The notes under the pieces: model-generated
The model's input: the letters and a program-made list of their open reading frames with translations, nothing else
The model's database searches: none
What the model was told of the DNA's origin: nothing
Assembly: GCA_030374735.1 (NCBI GenBank)
Contig: JASCIV010000485.1
Span: forward strand, 1 to 18,626
Direction of reading: 5' to 3'
DNA length: 18,626 nt
From: Gracilaria caudata
Lineage: Eukaryota; Rhodophyta; Florideophyceae; Gracilariales; Gracilariaceae
Position numbers and translations under genes: made by a program
Shown: in pieces, positions 1 to 9,344 of the stretch
How the letters are laid out: every line of letters starts with the position of its first letter
How positions within the stretch are numbered: the stretch's first letter is position 1

Positions 1-180
1 GGGCAGTTGGGGAGGAGGGGTAGGCGGTGGGGGAAGGTGGCGGTGGCGGTGGCGCGGGCGCAGGAGGGCGCGGCAGAAGGGGAGCGTCCGGCGGCACGGC
101 TGGAGGGCGCGCGCGCGCGCACGGCTTTATACTGGGCGGCACACGCGCGCACGCGCGCACGCGCACACGCGCGCACGCAT
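1..180. repeat. G-rich then alternating CG/CA low-complexity block
   Basis: Positions 1-100 are strongly G-rich on the plus strand, with G runs at 1-3, 9-12, 17-20 and 29-33 that could form a G-quadruplex. Positions 107-123 and 140-180 are uninterrupted alternating purine-pyrimidine tracts of CG and CA steps, a classic Z-DNA-prone composition. The block lies just past the 3' end of the F-box gene, which is read on the minus strand. It lacks stops in several frames only because of its composition, and I see no gene in it. Confidence 0.7.
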
Positions 181-244
181 TGCTGTGCCGCCAACGGCCG
201 GCGCGTTCCACGTTGCTCGGCAGCAGCCGTCCGTAGTCTCTGGT

Positions 245-2080
245 CTACACAAAGTGCACGCCGCACACGCTCACGCGCTCGGCGCGGCGGCGCAGCGGGA
301 ACACCGCCTCGCGCATCGCCGCCGACGCCGCGCGGCTGTCCCGCGAGGTGCGGTCCACCACCACCAGGCTGCGCAGTCGCGCACACACGTGCGTGGCGCG
401 CACCACCTCCACTAGCGTGTCCGCCTCCACCACCGCGCGTTCCGCCGCCGTGCGGAAGCCAAACGTCACCGCCACCGTCTCAAGCGTCGCCGCACTCGCC
501 GCCATCACCTGGGAGAACGCCGCCAGGTCCATCTGCTGCCCCCCAATGTACAACTCGCGCAGTCGACGAGCCCCACGCGCCAGCACCCGCAGCGCGCTGC
601 TCGCCACCGTGCGCTCCACCCCCCGCACGAAGAACGACAACGACACCGACTCCAGTCGCGTCGCCGTCGCCCCCAGGATGTTCTCCAGCGCCTGCTCCGT
701 CAACGTTGATGCACTGTCCAGTCGCAGCTCCCGCAGCTGCACGCACCGTCGCCCAATCTCCCACAGGCTCTCGTCGTGCGACAGCTGCGACCGGTAACGC
801 AGCGCCTGAATCTGTGCACCCAGAATGTCGATCACGTCCACGTTGTACGAGTGCGAGAACAGCGACGACCCGTGCGAGACGGACAGCTTCGCAGTCCGGC
901 ACTCCTCCGCGATCACCATCAGGTCTGGCCGCAGCAGCTGGCTCTGCTCAAATTCCAGCTTCTCCAGCTGCGACCCATATCGCGCGCACAGTCGCGCGCA
1001 CGCCATTCCCAGCGTCGGTCCCAAGTGGTAGAAATGCAGCTCCGTGATGTCCGAGCAGTACCGTCCCACCTGCTCCAGTAATGGCACCTCTTCCGTGTCC
1101 ATGATCCAGAAACGAGTCGCGCCCAGCGACAGTCGCTTCAGCCCCGGCCCAACCCCCATCCACACATTAGTCCAGTCATGGTCAAACATGCTCAGTCGTA
1201 GCGCCAGGCTCGTTATCGAACTGCAATGGGTCGCAATTGCATGTAGCTGGCTCGTAGAAAGCGCCATTCCGGTCGCGCCTACCAGTTCCAGTTCACGCAA
1301 CGTGCGTGCCGATGCTTCTAGGATCACTTCAAGTGGATATTGTGCGCTTACGTCGCGCAGCGACAGCTTTCGCAGGTGCGTCACGCTCTTTAAGTAGCCG
1401 TCAATCCACGAGTGGTTCGGTAGGTTCTTGGTGATCACAAGCTCCCGAAGAGCTGGGCCTGCCAGCCGCAAAGTGTTGGAAAGGTGCTTCACATCCTGAG
1501 GGTTTCTGGCTTCAATCACCACCCCGTTCTGCGGTGGTGTGTATAACAGGTCTTCGCGAAAGCGTTCGGGTTTAGTACGAATAGACACCATACGAGCTTG
1601 GAACAGACTAAGAAAACGAGAATTCGTAAGTGCGAATGACATTGCATTTCTTGTGTGTGCAAATGTGTCCCACAGCGGCTCTTTGGCTCGAGGCCGTGAT
1701 GATAAGTACCTGAAGATCAAATCCACGACTTCGTTGGGTAGGTTCATTACTGTCACCCGCTCTCCCGCCTGAGGCGGGATGGGTGGCGCAATGGCCCTGC
1801 GAATGCTTGGTGAGAGCTGAAAGAACGGCAGTCGAGAGACAGAGCTGAAACCAACACCATGTATTGAGGAAGGGTCCGAGCCGGCATGAGCGTATATTGG
1901 TGGTGTCGCCGGTATGAGTGTCTCGTTAGGGACCGTTCTGTGTTCGTTCACTGCACTTGGAGGGCTTGCTTCGACAGAGTCACTCGCCGAGTCCGAGGGC
2001 AGTGTGCCAATATCGCTGTCAAGAGAGAACAACTGAGGCAGTTCCTCGTCTGAAGCAACAGTCGACGCATCAGAGCTCAT
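245..2080 (-). CDS. F-box protein with leucine-rich repeats
   Basis: The predicted protein is 611 residues. An acidic, Ser-rich N-terminus (about 1-105) precedes an F-box at about 111-165, which opens with LPNEVVDLIFRYLSS. About eight to ten irregular leucine-rich repeats follow (for example LRELVI, LRKLSL, LRELEL, LKRLSL, LEKLEF, LRELRL, LRELYI) to the end. Proteins of this layout usually serve as the substrate-choosing subunit of SCF ubiquitin ligases: the F-box binds Skp1 and the repeats hold the target. I chose the ATG at 2080: the frame stays open upstream to a stop near 2186, but only a GTG lies there, and A stands at -3 of this ATG. The stop is TAG. GC content rises sharply in the last 900 bases, yet the repeat pattern continues in the same frame, so the gene looks intact. 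The target is unknown. Confidence 0.88.
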   Translation of the reverse strand: MSSDASTVASDEELPQLFSLDSDIGTLPSDSASDSVEASPPSAVNEHRTVPNETLIPATPPIYAHAGSDPSSIHGVGFSSVSRLPFFQLSPSIRRAIAPPIPPQAGERVTVMNLPNEVVDLIFRYLSSRPRAKEPLWDTFAHTRNAMSFALTNSRFLSLFQARMVSIRTKPERFREDLLYTPPQNGVVIEARNPQDVKHLSNTLRLAGPALRELVITKNLPNHSWIDGYLKSVTHLRKLSLRDVSAQYPLEVILEASARTLRELELVGATGMALSTSQLHAIATHCSSITSLALRLSMFDHDWTNVWMGVGPGLKRLSLGATRFWIMDTEEVPLLEQVGRYCSDITELHFYHLGPTLGMACARLCARYGSQLEKLEFEQSQLLRPDLMVIAEECRTAKLSVSHGSSLFSHSYNVDVIDILGAQIQALRYRSQLSHDESLWEIGRRCVQLRELRLDSASTLTEQALENILGATATRLESVSLSFFVRGVERTVASSALRVLARGARRLRELYIGGQQMDLAAFSQVMAASAATLETVAVTFGFRTAAERAVVEADTLVEVVRATHVCARLRSLVVVDRTSRDSRAASAAMREAVFPLRRRAERVSVCGVHFV

Positions 2081-3763
2081 GGTATTGTTTCGCCGTGAGC
2101 TGTCCCTAAAAACGTTAGTTGGGTTTGCGAACAGATTTTCCGTGCGATTAGTTACGTCTTTCACGAAGTCGGCTTCATGTTCGAGTCAAGTTCTTTTTTT
2201 TTGTTTTATTGGTGTAGCACGCGAAAGGATGCTCGAGCGCGATGCGTTCGGCAGCGTTTTCGAGACGACGTGAATTGCACATATGAAAAGAACGCGACAC
2301 GGGCTGTTTTGCGTTGAAGTTATGCATTCGCGGCATATAATTGCTGTAAAGGGCCACGTGAATCAAGAGTGAACGAAATTACGTTCAGGCGAAGAGTAGG
2401 TCTTTCGAACAGTATGAATTAAAGCCCAGGACCAGTTACAAGCCGGGGGCGGTGAGAGGCAGCCTTGCGTATGGATAGTGTGTATCCTAACGTGCTTTCG
2501 GTCGAGCCCGTGTTTAATGACAGAATGGCCCGAAGCACAGCATGAGCATCAGAAGCGAGCAAAAGGTGCATCAGAGGCAGCGCCTAGGTGCGTAATCTTC
2601 ACACCCTGCTTTCATAGAATATGCACATCCAAACCAGGCAGGTTGAAGCTCGGGATTCTGCGCACAAGCAAGGCCTGAGCATCCATGTTTCTCCAGACAT
2701 CATGGTTTGGACGAGAAAAAAGATCCTTAGATACATCTGCTTTTCGAAAATGGTCATTGGAGCTCCGAGTCTTCAAGCACGCTGGGCCTCGACGTTCGAA
2801 AGCGGGTGGTTTTCACGTTTCAGAGCGCGTTACAAGGCGGATTTCGATCTTCACCCTTGCCGTGCAAGAACGGAACGCGTCACAGGGATTTGAGCCGTAC
2901 ATAGTTGCTCGCCTGTGTTAAGTATGGCTAAAGAGTATACTTTGCTAGAACCGAAAACGACGCTCCACTGTTGGTGCCTCTTAGCGGTCGCGGAGGCCCA
3001 GTTCACAACCGAGCAGATAGCGGACAAGAAAAACGCAGCAACCTTGGGAACATGCTCAGAATTGCCGTGATGACCACGGCAGTTCAGAACTTTTGACTGT
3101 GTATCTACTGTAGATAGCCTGCGCTTTTGAATTACGAGTTCTGGCAATTAACATGTTTTTAATATTCATTTCGTTGAACCGGTCTGTGCGCCAAAAGGCT
3201 GCATGGTCAGAAGTGTGATATGCATACTAAACATGTGATTGAAATAGAAGGTTTCTATTGGAGGAACAGAGCTCCATTACAAGCGTAGTTATTGGCTACG
3301 TCCGTAAAGACTGAATTGGCCGCCAATGACACGAGCTTCCCTTATGTCTAGAGAGATAGAATTAAGAATTTGCAACAAGTGGCTCTCTGCCAACCAATCA
3401 AATTCTCTGGTTGACCACTCATGTCGGGAGCTCCGCTTGTGTCTATCTCACTACTAGACATAAGCATCTCGTCCCTAAAGGGTTAATTATTGTATTCGTT
3501 GACCGGGCGACGATCGATTACGAAGGTAGAGCTAATCCTCCTAGCCTCCCTTGTAGATACTGAACCGAATCACACTGATCAACAAGATTGCTTCGCAAGA
3601 TTCGCGAGCAGATAAACTCATTTCCACTGTGGGATATGCCATTTTTCTGCATAAGGAAGCACCTATAGAACTTTTGCCGTATGCTTCCCACGAATGGCCC
3701 ATACGAACCGTATCCAATAACAGAGAACTCCAAGAAACTCTTCATAATTCCCATTCAACATAA
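2081..3763. other. Intergenic region without a supported gene
   Basis: The first 120 bases are the presumed 5' leader and promoter of the F-box gene. A T-rich run near 2195-2211 reads on the minus strand as a CCAAT-like and A-rich segment. The short open frames here (up to 98 codons, 2851-3147 minus) have no recognisable domain, and opposite-strand frames overlap. Small hairpins occur at 3064-3080 (GCCGTG/CACGGC) and 3102-3116 (TATCTA/TAGATA). The main structure is the fold-back at 3331-3472, listed separately. The 78-codon minus-strand frame at 3518-3754 lies just past the end of the membrane-protein gene and is probably untranslated. Confidence 0.5.
3331..3472. repeat. 142-bp fold-back element, MITE-like or structured RNA
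   Basis: Nested inverted segments pair across the whole element: ACGAG (3331-3335) with CTCGT (3468-3472); CTTATGTCTAG (3341-3351) with CTAGACATAAG (3454-3464), 11 bp perfect; AGATAGA (3354-3360) with TCTATCT (3442-3448); AGTGG (3378-3382) with CCACT (3415-3419); and AACCA (3392-3396) with TGGTT (3408-3412). The order is consistently nested, so the strand could fold into one long imperfect hairpin. No coding capacity and no clear target-site duplication were seen. A small non-autonomous transposon or a hairpin RNA would both fit. Confidence 0.55.
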
Positions 3764-4297
3764 TCAAGACTTTCTTGATGCAATGAACTCCAGACTCACG
3801 CAGTAGCGACAGATAATCACGATGTGAACCAAAGTTGCGAGGGCAATCGCAATCGCAGCTGATGCAAAAGCCACCTTACTGGGCCCAAGTTCAACAATTC
3901 TGCGTATCGGTGACGGTCGAGCTGCTTCCAGATTCCCTTGGCTTAGTAGTATTACACATCTGCTGTTGATAGATTCCCAATTCCTCTCTGATACGCCCAT
4001 GAACCGAAGTTCCTGCAGAGCGGGAGTCTCAGCCTGGCTTGAACGGATTAGAGAGACGATCGCTAGAGGATAGGGAATCACAGGAATGAAGAAAGACGCC
4101 AAAGCTGCGATTCCAAGCCTCTCAGAGAAAGATCGCAATGGGGTTGCTTCCTCAAAGTATCTTTCTAGCAGAGAACGAAACAGAACACATGTTTCTCGGT
4201 CATACTGTTTTGCAGATAACCTTGGGGTCACCCCGAGCACCCCCCCGACTGTCACCCATAGGCAGAAGACAATGGCAAGAGTGAATTTGAACAGCAT
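3764..4297 (-). CDS. Small signal-peptide membrane protein, copy A of an unnamed paralogous pair
   Basis: The predicted protein is 177 residues from an ATG at 4297 to a TGA stop. It has a hydrophobic signal peptide (about 1-22), a short luminal or extracellular part with Cys37, a membrane segment at about 61-84, a loop with the motif TPAL (91-94), GV and Cys114, then a second membrane segment at about 143-165 and a short basic tail. It aligns without gaps to copy B (5949-6494) from Cys37 to Leu118, about 27 identities in 82 positions by my hand count, including both cysteines and LGIA at the start of the first membrane segment. This shared pattern is the best evidence that both genes are real. 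I do not recognise the family, so the function is unknown. Likely location: the secretory pathway or cell surface. Confidence 0.72.
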   Translation of the reverse strand: MLFKFTLAIVFCLWVTVGGVLGVTPRLSAKQYDRETCVLFRSLLERYFEEATPLRSFSERLGIAALASFFIPVIPYPLAIVSLIRSSQAETPALQELRFMGVSERNWESINSRCVILLSQGNLEAARPSPIRRIVELGPSKVAFASAAIAIALATLVHIVIICRYCVSLEFIASRKS

Positions 4298-5948
4298 TAT
4301 CGATTCGCGTAGACAATAACAGAGGTAAGTTACTTATCTCAGGACTGAGAGGTGTTCTTCCCGATGCAAGAAGCGGGCATAACTAGTTTTCTTCACGGAG
4401 CACATTATCCTCGAGGTCCAACTGTCAGGAAGACGTTGACTATGGTCATAGAGGCGCTACGAAAAAGAACAAGCTCAAATAGAACGTGCCATAAGGCAAA
4501 CTATAATATGGTTGTCACTGGGGTTTTAGGCGGTTCATCACTTGCCTCAAAATGTCACAATGTCACGGTATTACTCATTGAGAGGAGGACTGTTCTTTGC
4601 GGCCTTTCTTCATTTCAAATTTGTCCCATACTGTTTCATTACAGAGATTAATGCAGATTCGACTAACAGAGGAACAGTTTTGTTTTGAGCAATGCTCAGC
4701 AGGCTTTGCCCAAAGTGCGAGCGTATGAAACTCAACCATTGAAGAATGAGGTGAGATACGAGAGTACACTGGACAATCAAAGGGGCATGGACTCCAAAAG
4801 AATTCTTCTCTCGGCTTCAACTTGGAGCCTCCAAAATCCACATTAATTCGTATCAAACAAGCAGTAACTCTTCGCCATGTGCTCTGGCGGCCATGAACCT
4901 CAAGTTTCGGCACAAATTGTTTTGGGACCCAAGGACGAGCTGAGCACTCGTTGAGTGAGACTTACTGATCCTCCTTTTTTCCGCTCCGTGTGGCCCACAC
5001 ACCCCAAACCTGTGAGAACAACTACATGCAGTCACCGAGCTTTGGAAATAGTGGCTATGCACAGTGTTTGCTGATGGGGATCAGGAGATCCTATGCAGGT
5101 GACGTAAGTCATTGACGCTTGGTCCAGTGCGCAACGAAAGTGAAGGGCCTCTCGTACCCAAGAATGCTCGTTAAGCGTTGGGCGAGGTGCCAATCAGCTT
5201 CTCATGTCACAGACTTACCGTGCTGCTCATATGCTTTCTTCTGGATTCGGGAAGATTTTGAATGTATAGATACAAAGAAGAGGCACAATGGGCTAGAACT
5301 GGCTCTACCCTTGGTATGAAGATGTCAACGGGTAAAAGGTTTTTGGAAAGGAAGAAAATGAAAACAGGCATATCCTACGCTACTAGGAAAAGCCCTTTTA
5401 CGGCTCGATACTTAGGCGTAACACAGAGGCATCATACTTCGTGGATATCTAAGGCAAAGTTCTTGTCTTGATTCACTGGGACATGCTTGCGGGAAGCATT
5501 TGCCACACTCAGTTGACCCATTCGGAACGGAGCTTCTCTTGCATACCAGGTGAAGTCCAAGACCAAATCCCCGAGCCGGCGTTGGTTATTCTACTCCCTC
5601 GTTTGTGACATTCGCTCCGTTACCATGTTCAAAATCTACTGTTCAGACGGAAAGCCCTGAACAGCTTTTATCCTGTACTGAGCATGAAATGCACCATAAT
5701 GAACTTTTGAAGGGGATGCGGCATTGAACGATCAATTTGGATAGATACTCGAACAGCAGCAGTAGCAGTACAGATAAAGTAACCTGTTACCAGCTGCAAG
5801 GGGATGATGAAAATGCATATGTTCCGTTTGTGCTGCGAAATCCTACTGGAGGTACAGAAACGTTCTTGTTCGTTGTCCAATTCGCATAGACTGCCCAGCC
5901 GGGTCCGGCTGTACATTCTTCGTTTGTTCTTCAGCATGTAAGACGGAT
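4298..5948. other. Intergenic region between the membrane-protein paralogues
   Basis: About 1.65 kb with only short open frames (112 codons or fewer) on both strands. None shows a domain, a signal peptide, or similarity to the flanking paralogues, and I found no relic of a third copy. The minus-strand frame 5668-5937 has one hydrophobic stretch but no other support. The first part (4298-4450) should hold the promoter of copy A, but I see no clear TATA box. Confidence 0.45.
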
Positions 5949-6494
5949 TTATATCGCGCTCGAATCTGAATCATCCGAATCCGAATCATCGTCACTCATT
6001 ATCTTCTTCCCGCTTTCGAAGAACACGAAGATGGCGTAGCAGAATTGCATCATAAATGCGAAGAGTGCGAGACCAAGGGCAACGGCACCAAGAATAACAG
6101 CAGGTCGACTCCAACCTTGGAACGTCACATCTTGTAACGGATCTTCACGGAGAAGTTGAGCACAAAGTGTATTCACCTTTTGATAGTTTTCACTAGTCAC
6201 ACCAGCCCTCTTTAACACTCTCAGCGCTGGAGTTGAAATTCTTCTACCCATCCAAACAGCAGATATCCCCAGGGGGATTGCAGGAAGCCCTGTCCAAAAC
6301 AAGGCCATACTCGCAATGCCCAGTCTGGTAGCGTGTCTTCTATCGTAGAATGACGTCGCTGAGTGATTCAAGAGCTGGAGGCGGAATTCCTTGCAATCTG
6401 CGGAAAAGAACCTCGGTATTCTCTCTTCATCTTCTCCATGAACGAGCAAGAAAAGGGTGGAAAGGAGAAGGAGACGGAAGGTTATCGAAATCAT
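5949..6494 (-). CDS. Small signal-peptide membrane protein with acidic tail, copy B of the pair
   Basis: The predicted protein is 181 residues from an ATG at 6494 to a TAA stop. A signal peptide (about 1-20, ending VHG) is followed by a charged segment, Cys34, a first membrane segment from LGIA58 to about 81, TPAL (88-91), the AGVT stretch, Cys111, a second membrane segment at about 131-157, and a C-terminal run of Asp and Ser (167-179) that would face the cytosol if the signal peptide is cleaved. The spacing Cys34-Cys111 (77 residues) equals Cys37-Cys114 in copy A, which suggests a conserved disulfide. The acidic tail is absent from copy A and may bind a partner or be phosphorylated (inference). 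A weak AT-rich element (TATATTC on the minus strand) lies about 95 bases upstream. Family and function are unknown. Confidence 0.75.
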   Translation of the reverse strand: MISITFRLLLLSTLFLLVHGEDEERIPRFFSADCKEFRLQLLNHSATSFYDRRHATRLGIASMALFWTGLPAIPLGISAVWMGRRISTPALRVLKRAGVTSENYQKVNTLCAQLLREDPLQDVTFQGWSRPAVILGAVALGLALFAFMMQFCYAIFVFFESGKKIMSDDDSDSDDSDSSAI

Positions 6495-8093
6495 CGCTTG
6501 TCGTTGAGAGCACGAGCGCGAGACTACTGACGTTGAGCGGCTTTGAGAGTGTAGAGGTGTCGAAGCCGAGTATCGTTACGGTAACCCTGAATATAAGCGT
6601 AACTGGACTTCTGAGGGATACCTTAAGACGCCGTGACGTTTCATGTGGCAAGGAAAGCAAAATTGTTGCTTCAAGTGATGAGCTACAGCATTAAACGCCG
6701 TCTATTCCCAAGAGAACCCGAACATGTGGCGTAGCACTTGAGTTTCGAGCCTGTACAATGGTCCAAGCTGGAAACTCTATTTGTTAGATCAAACTTTGTA
6801 ACCGTGATCAAGGATGCATGCAGCCTTTGTGAGAATCCTGTCCGTGACGGTTGAAACTGATTTAGGATTAGTGATAAGGTGGACCTTCTCCCGCTCAGGA
6901 ATAATACGCTTGTTTGAGCCCAAAAATTGTAGACACTGGAGTCCGGAGAGACGGAGGAGAAAATTTCTGGCCCAAGGAACCCATTTGTTTAGAATGAGGT
7001 AGGGAGACAAAACAATTGTCACTATCACTTTTCGGGTTCTTTGCTTGCGCAGGGGAGTGGCTGTCGTGTACATTAGCATGAATGCCCCACTTGACGAACA
7101 TATGAGTTTCGAGTTACTCTCCAACGTACACGCTTCCTACGTCTGGCACATCAACAAATATAGAGCAACTAGCGTTTTTGGACGCATTGAATGGTACTGG
7201 TGGCAAAATGATCGCCGCGACCGGTAGCGAAAAGGAGAGATATTCATCATGTATCTGCGTAAGATAGCTCATTTTGATATTGCCGTGAGGTTGTTCAGCA
7301 GGCCTTGGCTCCGCTTTAAAAGTCCTTCTCTTTAGCGGCTGTCCCCACCGGTTACATGATGATGACATGTATGCTATGATGGAAATCTATTTTCCGTCAT
7401 ATGAATGTGAAGACTGTGGAACCTTCTTCCAGGGGTGCTTCAGCGTGCCCAAATTTTTTCCAGAGTGAATGTGAAATGGAGTCCTGCAATAGATGAAAAG
7501 AGCGTTTCTTGAGCTCTCTGAGAGTACTCTTTGAAACTCTCATTAGAAATCCTCGTAGCAGTTGTTGCACACGTAAAGCCAGTTAAGATTATTCTTGGAG
7601 CTCATGCGATGTCAAAGCTCTCGTCGCATAGGCACGGGAGAATTCGAGTCAACTCGACCCTGAAACTGTAACCACGCCGTCGGCGATAGGATCACAGGAC
7701 GTACGACGGTACAGTAACATTACCCATGTGTTCCTGTGGTGGAATGCAAGATTGCGCGACAGGAACACATGCTGCAAACAACCCAATCTGCTCAAAAGAA
7801 CCCGCGACACGCTGTGCTTCGTACAAAGGGAGCAAGAGTTCACCACACAGTGTTCATATTATGGAACGCTACCCTTGGTCCTTTCATAACCCCTAACATT
7901 ACCCTGTTTCGAGACCTCTCGAGATGAGCAGTTCAAACCGTCTTTTGATTTTCTCTCCCTTTCAACACTCTCAGGGCACACCATCAATCCTGGAGCTCAT
8001 TGAAACGTACCCTTGAGCTATGCCACCGACTTGATTACGCTGCGCTGGTCCACTCAGCAACATAACTCTGTTCTGTTCGGTTCGCTTGAACCT
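6495..8093. other. Intergenic region; divergent promoters and a hairpin
   Basis: This region separates the diverging copy B (minus) and EgtB-like (plus) genes, so it should hold both promoters. Open frames of up to 114 codons on both strands are short, overlap one another and lack domains. The 11-base word TAACATTACCC occurs near 7715 and again near 7889. A 13-bp perfect hairpin at 7725-7771 is listed separately. A pyrimidine-rich stretch ending in CAG near 7974 resembles a splice acceptor and could mark a 5'-leader intron of the next gene; I saw no clear donor for it. Confidence 0.45.
7725..7771. repeat. Perfect 13-bp hairpin with 21-nt loop
   Basis: CATGTGTTCCTGT at 7725-7737 is the exact reverse complement of ACAGGAACACATG at 7759-7771. 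Pairing does not extend beyond the 13 bp, so it is shorter than a usual microRNA precursor. It lies about 320 bases upstream of the EgtB-like start codon. It could be a protein-binding dyad or a structured RNA element; no T-run suggests a terminator. Confidence 0.5.
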
Positions 8094-9344
8094 ATGGCTC
8101 GGAGTATCAACCCAACAATGGTAGCTCAAATCCGTAAGGACCTTGAGTATGTTTGGGATGTTGGCGATAACCTGTTTCGAACTCTTGACAAAGAAGGTCT
8201 GCTATACTCTCGACCCATATCTCTTCGGCATCCTTTCGTTTTCTATGCATTGCATCTTCCGGCGTTCTCGGTTCGCCTCATTAACCTGGCGCGGCCTCGA
8301 TCCGTATACCAACATGAGTTCGATCAGCCGTACACTCGGGGAATCGACCCCCCTGCGGATGAGAATGCAACTCCAGTTGAGCTATCCTTTCCAAGCACGC
8401 CAGAAGTTCTAGAATACAAGTCTCACTGTCGTCGTGGTGTGTTACACACTCTAAGACTGCAAGTTATTTCTCCGAAACTGCTTCATGCTCTCCGATTAGT
8501 TGTGGAACATGATCTTATGCATCATGAAACTTTACGATACATGATGGGTCAAACGCATCTAGCAAAGTTCTATGATGTACTCGATAATCTAGGTCCTGTC
8601 GAATCGGTTAGAGTAAGGGTAAAGTCAGGAGTTGTAATCCCAGGTGTGAAGAAGAGAGATGGATACTTTGCGCCTCTTGACAACGAGCATGATCTTAGAT
8701 CCCGTCACGTGGAATCCTTTTTCATGCAAAAGTATGCTGTGACAAATACAGAGTACCTACAGTTCATCAAAGCCGGTGGGTACTCACAGAAGGATCTTTG
8801 GGGACGCCATTGGGATTGGGTCCAGCGTATGGGCATAACGATGCCGGCCACATGGCGCAAAATTCACACAACCTACCAGGTCTCATATGTCCCAACGGAT
8901 AAAGATGACGAAACAAACATCAGTCAAAGGCCTGTTTTGGTATCCGTAGCTGAGGCAGAAGCCTATGCTAAATGGAAGGATGGTCGGTTGCCAACGGAAG
9001 CAGAGTGGGTTCAAGCCGCTGTGAATGCAAATGGAGAACCGAAATATGATCGTGGTTGGCATCCTGTACAGAAAGGTTCAAAAGCTTGGTCTGGTGTTGT
9101 CGGCTTGTGCGGGAACGGCTGGGAGATCACGAGCACTTTGTTCGAAACTTTCGAAGGTTTTGAACCGAGTGATTTATATCCTGAGTACTCTGCAGACTTC
9201 TTTGACGGGAACCATTTTGTCATGAAGGGCGCGAGCCCACATACGGATCCTCTTCTCTTTAGAAGCTCCTTCCGGAACTTCTTCCAACCTTGTTACCGTT
9301 TTGTGTTCGCAAAGTTTCGATTGGCTTGGGATGGCCCAATATAA
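8094..9344 (+). CDS. EgtB/OvoA/SenA-like non-heme iron enzyme (DinB_2 + FGE-sulfatase)
   Basis: The predicted protein is 416 residues. The N-terminal half is a DinB_2-type bundle with His54 (HLPAF) and the HX3HXE motif His139-Asp-Leu-Met-His143-His-Glu145, the iron ligands of EgtB-type sulfoxide synthases. Arg82 in YTRGID may match an EgtB thiol-substrate arginine. The C-terminal half (about 175-413) is an FGE-sulfatase fold: VTNTEYLQF, GRLPTEAEW, a modified GNGWEI in place of GNVWEW, and the closing RSSFRNFFQP...FAKFRLAWD. Family members join sulfur or selenium to histidine derivatives by O2-dependent C-S or C-Se bond formation, as in ergothioneine, ovothiol or selenoneine synthesis. No methyltransferase (EgtD) domain is attached, unlike fungal Egt1, so the substrate is uncertain. 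I chose the ATG at 8094: the frame runs upstream to a TGA at 8001, but only a TTG (8013) lies between. Confidence 0.86.
   Translation: MARSINPTMVAQIRKDLEYVWDVGDNLFRTLDKEGLLYSRPISLRHPFVFYALHLPAFSVRLINLARPRSVYQHEFDQPYTRGIDPPADENATPVELSFPSTPEVLEYKSHCRRGVLHTLRLQVISPKLLHALRLVVEHDLMHHETLRYMMGQTHLAKFYDVLDNLGPVESVRVRVKSGVVIPGVKKRDGYFAPLDNEHDLRSRHVESFFMQKYAVTNTEYLQFIKAGGYSQKDLWGRHWDWVQRMGITMPATWRKIHTTYQVSYVPTDKDDETNISQRPVLVSVAEAEAYAKWKDGRLPTEAEWVQAAVNANGEPKYDRGWHPVQKGSKAWSGVVGLCGNGWEITSTLFETFEGFEPSDLYPEYSADFFDGNHFVMKGASPHTDPLLFRSSFRNFFQPCYRFVFAKFRLAWDGPI

Noticed and set aside
7..1047. 346-codon plus-strand open frame opposite the 3' half of the F-box gene
   Set aside because: The GC-rich DNA has few stops in any frame. 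The translation is low-complexity Arg/Ala/Pro with no domain, while the minus strand shows a continuous LRR pattern.
2081..2164. Longer N-terminus of the F-box protein from 2164
   Set aside because: The codon at 2164 is GTG. The ATG at 2080 has A at -3 and is the first ATG in frame after the upstream stop.
4298..5948. A third, degenerate copy of the membrane-protein family between the two copies
   Set aside because: No trace of the LGIA, TPAL or cysteine spacing was seen in any frame.
8013..8093. Longer N-terminus of the EgtB-like protein
   Set aside because: It would start at a TTG in a eukaryotic gene. The ATG at 8094 gives a normal EgtB-like N-terminus, though a spliced upstream exon cannot be excluded.
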